Source: Paralimibaculum aggregatum
GTDB taxonomy: Bacteria > Pseudomonadota > Alphaproteobacteria > Rhodobacterales > Rhodobacteraceae
DNA length: 64,000 nt
Reading direction: 5' to 3'
Assembly (NCBI RefSeq): GCF_030270585.1
Contig: NZ_BSYI01000002.1
Location: 1-64,000 of the forward strand
The position numbers were made by a program, and so were the translations under genes. Each line of letters opens with the position of its first letter. Positions within the stretch are counted from its first letter, which is position 1. Shown here in pieces: positions 37,596-45,129 of the stretch. A model generated the notes under the pieces. That model saw only the letters and a list, made by a program, of their open reading frames with translations. It did not search any database and was not told the DNA's origin.

Positions 37596-38873
37596 TCAGA
37601 GCACCCGGTCGAGCGCGGCGATCAGCCGGTCGATCTCCTCCGCGCTGGTATAGTGCACGAAGGAGAGCCGCAGCACGCCGTGCTCCGGGTCCTCGCCCAT
37701 GGCGCGGATCACACGCGGGGCATAGAAATCGCCGCCGCCGGCCATGATCCGGTGCTCCGCCAGCGCCGCCGCCAGCGCCTCGCCGGGGCGGGCATGGGCG
37801 ATCGACACGGTGGGGGCGCGGCCGGCCGGATCGGTCGGCCCGAGCACGCGCAGATCGTTGCGGCCCTCGAGATAGGCGAGCAGCGGCGCCGCCCGCGCGA
37901 TCTCGGCCCCGCGCATCAGGCCGCGCACCCGGGCGGCCCGGCCGTCCGCCGCGGCGTTGCTGGCGAAGTGATGGCTGTGCAGGTCGTCGAAATAGTCGGC
38001 GATGCCGGCCAGCGCCGCCACCTGGGCATGGTCCGGCCCGGCCGGGGTGAGCCGCTTGGCGCGGTAGCCGGCGTTGAAGCCGTGCCCCTCGCAGGGCAGC
38101 CGGTCGACCAGCGCCGGGTCGGCCACCATCACCCCCTGATGCGGCCCGTAGGTCTTGTAGGCCGAGAACAGGTAGACATCCGCCCCGAGCGCGGCCACGT
38201 CCGGCAGCCCGTGCGGCGCATAGGAGACCCCGTCGACCACCGAGACGGCACCGGCGGCGCGCACCTTCGCGGTGATCTCCGCCACCGGGTTGATCGCGCC
38301 GACGATGTTGGAGCAGTGCGGGAAGGCGACCAGCGCCGTGCGCTCGGAGAGCAGCGCGTCGAGCGCCGCCGGGTCGAGCCGGCCGGTGCCGGGGTCCACC
38401 TGCCACTCGCGGATCGTGATGCCCTCCTCGGCGAGCCGGCGCCAGACGCCGCTGTTGGCCTCGTGGTCCTGCTCGGTGACGACGATCTCGGCGCCGGCGC
38501 GGCCCCTGAGATGCCGCCGGAAGGCCTGCGCCAGCACATAGGTGTTCTGGCTGGTCGAGGGCCCGACATGCAGCCAGTCCGGCGCGACGCCGAGCCAGGG
38601 CGCGAGCCGCTCGACCGCCTCGTCCATCCAGGCCCCGGCGCGGCGCGCGGCCGGATAGGGCGCATAGGGCTGCACCTTGGTGCGGGTGTAGAACTCGGTC
38701 AGCCGGCGCAGCACCTGGCGGCAGGGATAGGAGCCGCCGGCATTCTCGAAGAAGGCCCAGCCGGCGAGCGTCGGCTCGGCCAGGGCCGGGAACGCGGCGC
38801 GGACATGCGCGATGTCGAGCGCGGGTGCGGCGGCGGCGGTGTCGGTGATGTCGGTGTCGGCAGTGGCGGTCAT
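37596..38873 (-). CDS. Cysteine-desulfurase-like aminotransferase class V protein
   Basis: A 425-residue PLP-dependent enzyme of the cysteine desulfurase-like subgroup (TIGR01976-type). The N-terminus ALAEPTLAGWAFFENAGGSYPCRQVLRRL and LHVGPSTSQNTYVLAQAF match the subgroup. The PLP lysine is K240 in FSAYKTYGPHQG. The Cys-containing loop of true NifS/IscS enzymes is not obvious. The exact substrate is unknown. Start 38873 is chosen for GGGGAGGG upstream. The N-terminal 20 residues are Thr/Asp/Ala low-complexity. Confidence 0.88.
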   Translation of the reverse strand: MTATADTDITDTAAAAPALDIAHVRAAFPALAEPTLAGWAFFENAGGSYPCRQVLRRLTEFYTRTKVQPYAPYPAARRAGAWMDEAVERLAPWLGVAPDWLHVGPSTSQNTYVLAQAFRRHLRGRAGAEIVVTEQDHEANSGVWRRLAEEGITIREWQVDPGTGRLDPAALDALLSERTALVAFPHCSNIVGAINPVAEITAKVRAAGAVSVVDGVSYAPHGLPDVAALGADVYLFSAYKTYGPHQGVMVADPALVDRLPCEGHGFNAGYRAKRLTPAGPDHAQVAALAGIADYFDDLHSHHFASNAAADGRAARVRGLMRGAEIARAAPLLAYLEGRNDLRVLGPTDPAGRAPTVSIAHARPGEALAAALAEHRIMAGGGDFYAPRVIRAMGEDPEHGVLRLSFVHYTSAEEIDRLIAALDRVL

Positions 38874-39055
38874 GCGTCTTGCCCTCCCCTCGGGTCGCGG
38901 TTCAGGGGAGTGCCGGCCCGGACAGGGGCACACCCCGATCAGGCAGGTCTTCCAGCCGAGCCGGCCGGCCAGGGCGGCCGCCGGCAGCCCGCGCAGGGCA
39001 CGGACGCCTCCCGATTAGGCGATGGTCCGGGAGAGGTCAAGCAGGGCGGCGCGCG

Positions 39056-39108
39056 CCCCACCCCTGCACCGTCGCGGCGGCTTCGCGGGCATCGCGGCCC
39101 ACCCACGG
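39056..39108 (-). repeat. 53-bp dispersed repeat, copy 1
   Basis: Read on the reverse strand, this stretch runs from GTGGGTGGGCCGCGATG to GCAGGGGTGGGG. It matches the forward-strand copy at 41950-42002 with about nine mismatches in 53 bases. Both copies are intergenic, 2.9 kb apart and in opposite orientation, pointing to a dispersed extragenic repeat family. Confidence 0.65.
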
Positions 39109-39193
39109 CGCGCGCCGCCATCGCCAATCGGTGCGCCGCCGCGGGGCCGCGGCGCTCGGTCCAGCGAAGCGACGGACCGAGCAAGGGGGGAAT

Positions 39194-39220
39194 CTCCGTC
39201 CCGGCGCAGCCGGGGCGGAG
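39194..39220 (-). terminator. Hairpin downstream of acuI
   Basis: CTCCGTCCCGGC and GCCGGGGCGGAG pair over 12 bp (one wobble) around GCA, about 40 bp beyond the acuI stop. It is the strongest stem in the gap; no T-run follows. Confidence 0.45.
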
Positions 39221-39260
39221 GCCGCAAGGTCGGGCCGCCTCCCCGCGCCGCGCCGGCGGC

Positions 39261-40256
39261 TCAGAGCGCCACCACCACGCGGCCCTTGACCCCGCCCTCG
39301 AGGATCTTCGGCCCGAGCGCCGGCAGCTCCTCCAGCGTCGCCGCGACCGTCATGCTGTCGAGCAGGTCCATGTCGAGATCGCGGGCGATCCGGCCCCAGG
39401 CGGCGATCCGGTCGGCGCGCGGGCGCATCACCGAATCGATTCCGAGCAGGTTCACCCCGCGCAGCAGGAAGGGGATCACCGTGGCCGGCAGCGCCGCGCC
39501 GCCGGCGAGCCCCACCGAGGCCACCGAGCAGCCGTATTTCATCTGCCCGAGCACCCGGGCCAGCATCGCCCCGCCGACGGCATCGACGCAGCCCGCCCAG
39601 GTCTCGCTCTCCAGCGGCCGCTTGACCGTCTCGTTGATCTCGTCGCGGGGCAGGATGCGCGCTGCGCCGAGGCGCCTGAGATAGTCCCCGGTCTCCGGCC
39701 GCCCGGTCACCGCCACCACCTCGTAGCCGAGCCGGCCGAGGATCGCGGTCGCCACCGAGCCGACGCCGCCGGCCGCCCCGGTCACCAGCACCGGGCCGTT
39801 CTCCGGCTTCAGCCCGTGATCCTCCAGCGCCATCACCGCCAGCATCGCGGTGAAGCCCGCGGTGCCCACCGCCATCGCCTGCGCCGCGCTCAGCCCCTCG
39901 GGCAGCGGCACCAGCCACTTGCCCTTGACCCGCGCCCGCTCGGCATAGCCGCCCCACCAGGCCTCGCCGACGCGCCAGCCGGTCAGCACCACCGGATCGC
40001 CCGGCGAGAACTCCGCCACCTCGGAGCTGCGCACGGTGCCGGCGAAGTCGATCCCCGGCACATGCGGATACTTGCGCACCAGCCCGCCGCCGCCGGTGAG
40101 GCAGAGCCCGTCCTTGTAGTTCAGCGTGGTGTGGCTGACATCCACGGTGACGCTCTCGCCCGGGGCCTCGGGCAGGCGGTCCTCCTCGATGGACTGGATC
40201 GCGGGGGTGACGGTCCCGTCCTCGGCCTTGTCGACGATCAGCGCGCGAAACGGCAT
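39261..40256 (-). CDS. acuI: Acrylyl-CoA reductase / YhdH-family quinone oxidoreductase
   Basis: A 331-residue zinc-free MDR-superfamily enzyme that reduces acrylyl-CoA to propionyl-CoA using NADPH, important in DMSP and propionate metabolism of marine Rhodobacterales. It starts MPFRALIVDKAEDG and has the family segments TTLNYKDGLCLTG, VPGIDFAGTV and GWRVGEAWWGGYAERARV, with cofactor motif VTGAAGGVGSVA. Length is typical. GGAGGG lies 8 bp before the start. A GntR-type regulator is divergently encoded and is the likely local controller. The symbol rests on sequence resemblance; YhdH-type members without that activity exist. Confidence 0.9.
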   Translation of the reverse strand: MPFRALIVDKAEDGTVTPAIQSIEEDRLPEAPGESVTVDVSHTTLNYKDGLCLTGGGGLVRKYPHVPGIDFAGTVRSSEVAEFSPGDPVVLTGWRVGEAWWGGYAERARVKGKWLVPLPEGLSAAQAMAVGTAGFTAMLAVMALEDHGLKPENGPVLVTGAAGGVGSVATAILGRLGYEVVAVTGRPETGDYLRRLGAARILPRDEINETVKRPLESETWAGCVDAVGGAMLARVLGQMKYGCSVASVGLAGGAALPATVIPFLLRGVNLLGIDSVMRPRADRIAAWGRIARDLDMDLLDSMTVAATLEELPALGPKILEGGVKGRVVVAL

Positions 40257-40299
40257 GGGTTCCCTCCATCTGTGCTGCCGCTGGGGTTGCGCCACAATG

Positions 40300-40313
40300 G
40301 TCAGACATTTGAC
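40300..40313. promoter_or_regulatory. Candidate GntR operator GTCA-N6-TGAC
   Basis: GTCAGACATTTGAC is an inverted repeat in an AT-richer stretch of the 136-bp acuI/gntR divergent region. FadR-subfamily regulators usually bind short palindromes of this kind between divergent genes, so it is the prime operator candidate. A further TTTGACAAGAC follows at 40316. Confidence 0.4.
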
Positions 40314-40392
40314 GGTTTGACAAGACATCGCGGATTCGCTGAGGCAAAAGGGAGCAGGACACCGCCCGTGCGGCACGGGCAGCAGCGGCAGG

Positions 40393-41265
40393 ATGGCGCG
40401 GAACGGCATGGCAGGCAGCGGCAGCGACCACGAGGACGGCGCGGAGACCGGGCGCGCGGAAGCCGGGCGCGCGGAGAGCGGGCGCGAGGGCGCCGGCGCC
40501 CCGGCGCCGGAGCGCATCGCGGCGGAGATCCGCCAGCTCATCGTCGAGGGCCGGCTCGGGCCGGATGCAAGGCTGCCCGGCGAGCAGGAGCTGGCGGCGC
40601 GCTTCGCGGTGTCGCGCCCGACCCTGCGCGAGGCGCTGAAGCGGCTGGCGGCGCAGAACCTGATCCGCACCCGGCGCGGCGCCGCGGGCGGCAGCTTCGT
40701 CAACCGGCTCGGCTGGGCCGAGGCGCGCGAGCAGACCGCGGCGACGCTGACCCTGATGCTCGGCATGGACCCGACCTCGCCCGACGCGGTGGCCGAGGCG
40801 CGGCTGGCGCTGCTCACCGCCTGCGCGCCGCTGGCGGTGGCGCGGCGCGGCGCCGGGCATCTCGCGGCGATGCGGGCGGAGATCGCGCTGCAGCGGGCGG
40901 AGGCGACGACGGATGTCGAGTTCTGCGCCTCGGATGTGCGCTTCCACCGGGTCTTCGCCGAGGCCACCGGCAACCCGCTGCTGACGCTGCAGGCGGCGGC
41001 GGTGATCGATGCGATCCAGCCGCTGCTCAACCGGCTGACCTATCGCGGGCACGACCGCGCGGCGATCGCGCTGCGCCATGCCCGGATCGCGGCGCGGCTC
41101 GAGCGGCGCGACCTCGCCGGGCTGCTGGCCGAGCTCACCGCGGCGAGCGCCGAGACCGCGCGCCAGGTCGAGGCGGCGCAGGCGCTGCGCGCCGGGCGCG
41201 CCGCTGCGCCGCCGGCGCTCGAGACCGGAACCGGCCCGGCGGCCGACAGGGGAAGCAGGCGATGA
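40393..41265 (+). CDS. FadR-subfamily GntR transcriptional regulator
   Basis: A 290-residue repressor-type regulator. An unusual N-terminal tail of about 38 residues is built of repeated [13 protein letters not shown] phrases. A winged-helix domain follows ([57 protein letters not shown], about residues 38-95). The C-terminal all-helical FCD effector domain (about 125-265) has [17 protein letters not shown]. It probably senses an organic acid or acyl-CoA and regulates acuI, which is divergent. Its TGA overlaps the start of the next gene (ATGA). Confidence 0.9.
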   Translation: MARNGMAGSGSDHEDGAETGRAEAGRAESGREGAGAPAPERIAAEIRQLIVEGRLGPDARLPGEQELAARFAVSRPTLREALKRLAAQNLIRTRRGAAGGSFVNRLGWAEAREQTAATLTLMLGMDPTSPDAVAEARLALLTACAPLAVARRGAGHLAAMRAEIALQRAEATTDVEFCASDVRFHRVFAEATGNPLLTLQAAAVIDAIQPLLNRLTYRGHDRAAIALRHARIAARLERRDLAGLLAELTAASAETARQVEAAQALRAGRAAAPPALETGTGPAADRGSRR

Positions 41266-41927
41266 CGGCAGGCACGAAAACGGCAGGCGCGAAAACAGCG
41301 GGCACGAAGATGGCAGGCGGGACGACGGCAAGCACGAGACCGGCGGGCGAGAAGGCGGCGGGCAGCTGGCAGTCGGGCTCCCGGCTCGGGCACAACCAGG
41401 GCCCGCCGCTCGACGCCGGGCGCGCCTGGCGGGCCTTCGCCTGGAAGAAGGCGCGGGCCGAGGGGCTGCCGAAGGCGCCGCTCGAGCTCGTCCGCCGGCA
41501 TGTGGCGCGGGCCGCGGCGCTGGGGCTGCCCTACCCGGTCTATGCCTCGATCCGCCTCGGCACCGGGCGCGACGTCGCGGCGCTGCTGCTGACCGGCGGC
41601 GCCCTGCTGGCCGCCCCGGCGGCGCTGCGCCAGGCCCGGCTCGGCGGCCTCGCGCCCGGCGAGCGGCTGCTGCTGGCCGGGCGCGGCGGCGCGGCGCGGG
41701 CCCCGGCCGAGGCGCTGGGCATCGCCTTCGCCGCCCGCGGCCCGCTGCCCGACCCGGAGCCGAGCAACGGCGCCCGGCGCCGGGCGATCCGCGCGGTGCT
41801 CGACCTGCAGCGGCTGCCCGGCGACACCGTGGTGCTGATCGGCCCGGACCGGCGCCAGAAGGCCTGGGGCGAGGCCGCGCGGCTCGCCGGATTCGTCGCC
41901 GCCGAGGATTATTTCGCCGGCGGCTGA
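41262..41927 (+). CDS. Conserved hypothetical protein with TAGxK N-terminal repeats
   Basis: A 221-residue protein whose first 36 residues are a degenerate five-residue repeat ([19 protein letters not shown]) encoded by a 15-bp DNA repeat. The rest has [27 protein letters not shown], a signature I associate with small conserved alphaproteobacterial proteins of unknown function. Helical segments follow, then an Ala/Gly/Arg-rich C-terminus ending in [31 protein letters not shown]. It is translationally coupled to the gntR-type gene, which is odd for an unrelated protein. Function is unknown; nucleic-acid contact is possible but unproven. Confidence 0.72.
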   Translation: MTAGTKTAGAKTAGTKMAGGTTASTRPAGEKAAGSWQSGSRLGHNQGPPLDAGRAWRAFAWKKARAEGLPKAPLELVRRHVARAAALGLPYPVYASIRLGTGRDVAALLLTGGALLAAPAALRQARLGGLAPGERLLLAGRGGAARAPAEALGIAFAARGPLPDPEPSNGARRRAIRAVLDLQRLPGDTVVLIGPDRRQKAWGEAARLAGFVAAEDYFAGG

Positions 41928-41949
41928 GCCCGCCCCGCCCCGCCGCCGA

Positions 41950-42002
41950 CCATGGGTGGGCCACGATGTCCTCGCAACCGCCGCGACATCGCAGGGGTGG
42001 GG
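41950..42002 (+). repeat. 53-bp dispersed repeat, copy 2
   Basis: This forward copy starts ATGGGTGGGCCACGATG and ends GCAGGGGTGGGG. Its centre contains CGATGTC and GACATCG, which could pair as a stem of 7 bp; the copy at 39056 has lost that pairing. It lies in the 194-bp gap before prs. Confidence 0.65.
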
Positions 42003-42121
42003 GAGGCGGCGGGCCCGCCTTGCGGCATCGCCGGCGGTGTGCAAGAAGGCGCCCGACTCTCCGCCGGTTGCGCGGGCGCGGGCCCGGCGGCGGGGGCGGA
42101 GCGCGGCGTGTGGGGGAAGAG

Positions 42122-43138
42122 ATGCGGCCATCCGACGAAATGAAGATCATCGCGGGCAATGCCAATGCACCGCTGGCCGAGGCCATCGCCCGGCGCATCG
42201 GGGTGCACCAGGGCGGGCAGTTCGGGCCGACCTCGGCGCGGGTCGAGCGCTTCAACGACAGCGAGGTCTGGGTCGAGATCCACGACAATGTCCGCGGCGA
42301 GGACGTCTTCATCGTGCAGCCGACCTCGAAGCCGGCCAACGACAACCTGATGGAGCTGCTCATCATCACCGATGCGCTGCGCCGCTCCTCGGCCAAGCGG
42401 ATCACCGCGGTGATGCCCTATTTCGGCTATGCCCGGCAGGACCGGCGGACCTCGGCGCGCACGCCGATCTCCTCCAAGCTGGTCGCCAACATGATCGAGG
42501 CCGCCGGCATCGACCGGGTGCTGACCCTCGACCTGCATGCCGGGCAGATCCAGGGCTTCTTCGACATTCCCGTCGACAACCTCTATGCGGCGCCGCTGTT
42601 CGCGCTCGACATCAAGCACCGGCTGAAGCCGGAGGCCGGGATCACCGTGGTCAGCCCCGATGTCGGCGGCGTGGTGCGCGCCCGCGACCTGGCCAAGCGG
42701 ATCGATGCCGGGCTCGCCATCGTCGACAAGAACCGCCCGCGCGCCGGGGTGATCGACGAGATGGTGCTGATCGGCAATGTCGAGGGCAAGGCCTGCATCA
42801 TCGTCGACGACATCTGCGACACCGCCGGCACGCTCTGCAAGGCGGCCAAGCTGCTGAAGGACGAGGGCGCCGCCGAGGTCCATGCCTACATCTCGCACGG
42901 CGTGCTCTCGGGCCCGGCGGTGGAGCGCATCAGCTCCTCGGTGATGTCGAGCCTCGTGATCACCGATTCGATCGCCCCGACCGAGGCGGTGCGCGCGGCG
43001 CCGAACATCCGCGTGGTCTCGGTGGCGCCGCTGTTCGCCCAGGCCATCGTCAATGTCAGCAAGGATACCTCGGTCAGCTCGCTGTTCTCCGAGCACAGCC
43101 TGGCGCCGCTCTACGAGGCGCATTACGGCACCGCCTGA
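42122..43138 (+). CDS. prs: Ribose-phosphate pyrophosphokinase (PRPP synthetase)
   Basis: A 338-residue enzyme converting ribose-5-phosphate and ATP to PRPP for nucleotide, His and Trp synthesis. Signature regions are [31 protein letters not shown], the flexible loop [27 protein letters not shown], the metal-binding [21 protein letters not shown] and the PRPP-binding [15 protein letters not shown]. The start at 42122 follows GGGGGAAGAG; an in-frame ATG 18 bp later has no ribosome site. Length is close to the usual 310-340 for alphaproteobacteria. Confidence 0.97.
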   Translation: MRPSDEMKIIAGNANAPLAEAIARRIGVHQGGQFGPTSARVERFNDSEVWVEIHDNVRGEDVFIVQPTSKPANDNLMELLIITDALRRSSAKRITAVMPYFGYARQDRRTSARTPISSKLVANMIEAAGIDRVLTLDLHAGQIQGFFDIPVDNLYAAPLFALDIKHRLKPEAGITVVSPDVGGVVRARDLAKRIDAGLAIVDKNRPRAGVIDEMVLIGNVEGKACIIVDDICDTAGTLCKAAKLLKDEGAAEVHAYISHGVLSGPAVERISSSVMSSLVITDSIAPTEAVRAAPNIRVVSVAPLFAQAIVNVSKDTSVSSLFSEHSLAPLYEAHYGTA

Positions 43139-43147
43139 GGAGGCCCG

Positions 43148-43387
43148 ATGCCCGAGACCGACCGCCTGGTCTTCTATGCCGTCTGGATCGGCGGCGCCGC
43201 GTTGGCCGCCTGGATCGGGCGCCGGCAGGGGCGCAACCCGTTCACCTGCTTCGTCGCCGGCATCGTGGTGACGCCGCTGCTGGCGGTGCCGGTGCTGCTG
43301 TGGATCGGCCGCCCGGCACCGAAGCGCGGGGCGGCCGACGGGGCAGGCGGGGCCGACAGGGCCAACGGGGCCGACGGCGAGGGCTGA
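43148..43387 (+). CDS. Small membrane protein of unknown function
   Basis: A 79-residue protein with two hydrophobic segments (about residues 6-22 and 33-53) and a low-complexity GADGAGGADRANGADGEG tail. GAGGAGG overlaps the end of prs and lies just before the ATG, so it is co-expressed with prs. No family is recognised. Confidence 0.65.
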   Translation: MPETDRLVFYAVWIGGAALAAWIGRRQGRNPFTCFVAGIVVTPLLAVPVLLWIGRPAPKRGAADGAGGADRANGADGEG

Positions 43388-43406
43388 GCCCCGCCGCCGG
43401 CATCGC

Positions 43407-43643
43407 TCACTTGCCCTCCTGGCGGGCGGCGGCGATCAGCAGCCGGTCCTGCCGGGCAAACTCGCGCTCCAGCTCGCTGTTCGCCCGGTCGAAGCGGCGG
43501 CGGATCGGCGCCAGCTCCTCCTCCGAGAGATTCGGGTTGTTGAGCTGGCGGCAGAGCTGCTCCTCGGTCTGCATCAGCTTGTCGATCGCCCGGCGAACCT
43601 TGTTGGCCTGGGCGCGGATCGGGCGAATGTGCTTCATGTCCAT
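43407..43643 (-). CDS. Small charged coiled-coil protein of unknown function
   Basis: A 78-residue soluble helical protein (KHIRPIRAQANKVRRAIDKLMQTEEQL and IRRRFDRANSELEREFARQDRLL) with one Cys. It has the look of a small conserved alphaproteobacterial protein that may bind another protein or nucleic acid. AAAGGAC lies 9 bp before the start. It converges with the preceding small membrane gene, with 19 bp between. Confidence 0.68.
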   Translation of the reverse strand: MDMKHIRPIRAQANKVRRAIDKLMQTEEQLCRQLNNPNLSEEELAPIRRRFDRANSELEREFARQDRLLIAAARQEGK

Positions 43644-43968
43644 CGGTCTTGTCCTTTCGCTTGGTCCGTGTCTCCGGGGGGCTCGTCGGCGAGCGCTGCC
43701 CGGTCATGCTCCGGGCAATCGCGGGGCCAAGGAAAATTTTCGCGCTCTGAAGATTATTTTTATTGACATGGCGGATAAGGCTTGATTCGCCCCGCGCGGC
43801 ACCCGATATGCTGACGTTCGCGTAAACCTGGGCGCCGCCGCCGCCCCGCGCCTTGCGGGGACTTGCAGGCCGGCGCCAAATCGCCTATCAGGCCGGTTCC
43901 GAATTGCTGCGCCGCCGGGCACCGACCCGCCGGCAGAGTTGCGACCCGCCAGACGAGAGATCCGACCG
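43644..43968. promoter_or_regulatory. AT-rich intergenic region upstream of rpmE, with a possible promoter
   Basis: This 325-bp gap contains the most AT-rich stretch of its neighbourhood (43730-43790, including GATTATTTTTATTGACATGG). A possible forward promoter is TTGATT (43782-43787), 17 bp, GATATG (43805-43810). TTGACA at 43763-43768 has no good -10 partner. The AT island may also serve the reverse-strand gene ending the gap. No coding sequence is supported. Confidence 0.35.
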
Positions 43969-44190
43969 ATGAAAGCCGACATCCATCCCGAATACCACGT
44001 CGTCGACGTCAAGATGACCAATGGCGACATCGTCCAGATGCGCTCGACCTATGGCGCCGAGGGCGACACGATCGCGCTCGAGATCGACCCCACCGTGCAT
44101 CCGGCCTGGACCGGCGGCAACCAGCGGCTCATGGATGCCGGCGGCCGGGTCTCCAAGTTCAAGAAGAAGTTCGAGGGCTTCGGCTTCTGA
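43969..44190 (+). CDS. rpmE: 50S ribosomal protein L31
   Basis: A 73-residue large-subunit ribosomal protein. It has the alphaproteobacterial L31 form [20 protein letters not shown] with [30 protein letters not shown] at the end. It lacks the zinc-binding Cys set, as is common in this group. The ATG at 43969 is chosen because the upstream in-frame codons are not conserved in L31; GAGAGATCC serves as ribosome site. A perfect hairpin follows the stop. Confidence 0.95.
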   Translation: MKADIHPEYHVVDVKMTNGDIVQMRSTYGAEGDTIALEIDPTVHPAWTGGNQRLMDAGGRVSKFKKKFEGFGF

Positions 44191-44193
44191 TCG

Positions 44194-44214
44194 CGGGCGC
44201 CCCGGGGGCGCCCG
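44194..44214 (+). terminator. Hairpin after rpmE
   Basis: CGGGCGCCC (44194-44202) pairs perfectly with GGGCGCCCG (44206-44214) around CGG, starting 3 bp after the rpmE stop. It probably separates rpmE from mipZ transcription. Confidence 0.55.
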
Positions 44215-44268
44215 AAGCAGGCGGGCCCGGCCGACCGCGGCCCGCGCCAGACGAGGGGTGGCGGCGCG

Positions 44269-45084
44269 ATGGCGCGAGCGCATGTGATCGTGCTCGGCAA
44301 CGAGAAGGGCGGGTCCGGCAAGTCGACCACCGCGATGCACCTTCTCGTGGCGCTGCTGCGTGACGGCCACGAGGTCGGCGCGCTCGACCTCGACCTGCGC
44401 CAGAAGAGCTTCTTCCGCTATCTCGAGAACCGCCACGCCTACGGCGCGCGCGAGGGCACGCCGCTCAAGCTGCCGCGGATGATCGAGCTGGCCCGCTCCG
44501 GCGCCTCGCATCGCGAGACCGCGAACGAGGAGGACCGGGCCAATCTCGAGGGCGCCATCGACAAGCTCTCCTCGACCTGCGCCTTCATCGTGATCGACAC
44601 CCCCGGCGCGGTCAGCGCGCTGACCCAGTCGGCCCATGCCGCGGCCGACACGCTGATCACCCCGATCAACGATTCGATGGTGGATTTCGACCTGCTCGGC
44701 CGGGTCGATCCGGCGACCAACAAGGTCAAGGGCCCCTCGGTCTATTCCGAGATGGTCTGGACCTCGCGCCAGCGCCGCGCCTCGGCCCGCCTCGGCCCGA
44801 CCGACTGGGTGGTGCTGCGCAACCGCATGGCCCAGCTCGAGAGCCGCAACAAGCGCAAGGTCTCCAACGTGCTCGAGGACCTGGCCTCGCGGATCGGCTT
44901 CCGCATCGTGCCCGGCTTCTCCGAGCGGGTGATCTTCCGTGAGCTGTTTCTCAACGGGCTGACCCTGCTCGATCTCAAGCAGTCCGGCTTCATCAATCTC
45001 ACCCTCAGCCATATCGCTGCGCGGCAGGAAGTGCGCGACATGGTGAAGGCGCTCAAACTGCCCGGGGTCGGCCCGGTCCGCTGA
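44269..45084 (+). CDS. mipZ: Division-plane positioning ATPase MipZ
   Basis: A 271-residue ParA/MinD-type ATPase that forms polar gradients and keeps FtsZ at midcell in alphaproteobacteria. The deviant Walker A GNEKGGSGKST is at residues 10-20, with GALDLDLRQKSFFRYLENR next and the Walker B-like FIVIDTPGAVSALTQ. MipZ-specific stretches such as DWVVLRNRMAQLESRNKRKV and NGLTLLDLKQSGF are present. Length is typical. The ATG is behind GAGGGGTGG. Confidence 0.96.
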   Translation: MARAHVIVLGNEKGGSGKSTTAMHLLVALLRDGHEVGALDLDLRQKSFFRYLENRHAYGAREGTPLKLPRMIELARSGASHRETANEEDRANLEGAIDKLSSTCAFIVIDTPGAVSALTQSAHAAADTLITPINDSMVDFDLLGRVDPATNKVKGPSVYSEMVWTSRQRRASARLGPTDWVVLRNRMAQLESRNKRKVSNVLEDLASRIGFRIVPGFSERVIFRELFLNGLTLLDLKQSGFINLTLSHIAARQEVRDMVKALKLPGVGPVR

Positions 45085-45129
45085 GGCCGCGTTCCCCGGG
45101 GAGCCATCTGGCAAACGGCGGAGGATGCC

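Larger units (their letters stand above)
38874..39260. other. Intergenic region with hairpins and a dispersed repeat
   Basis: This 387-bp gap lies between acuI and the desulfurase-like gene, both on the reverse strand. It holds one copy of the 53-bp dispersed repeat at 39056-39108. It also holds a 9-bp perfect hairpin, GCTCGGTCC-11-GGACCGAGC (39154-39182), and a 12-bp hairpin with one G-T pair (39194-39220). The hairpins are candidates for the acuI terminator. I see no coding sequence. Confidence 0.55.

Noticed and set aside
37653-41927. A 1424-residue open frame on the forward strand
   Set aside because: It runs antisense through the desulfurase-like and acuI genes; only its last 221 codons (from 41262) are a supported gene.
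39056-42002. Composite transposon bounded by the inverted 53-bp repeats
   Set aside because: The enclosed genes are acuI, its regulator and a hypothetical; there is no transposase, and the repeat ends are imperfect with no visible target duplications.
42140-43138. Later ATG as start of prs
   Set aside because: It has no ribosome site, whereas the ATG at 42122 follows GGGGGAAGAG; the difference of six residues does not change the identification.
43740-43800. Rho-independent terminator in the T-rich stretch before rpmE
   Set aside because: There is a T-run (ATTATTTTTATT) but no stable GC-rich stem immediately before it.
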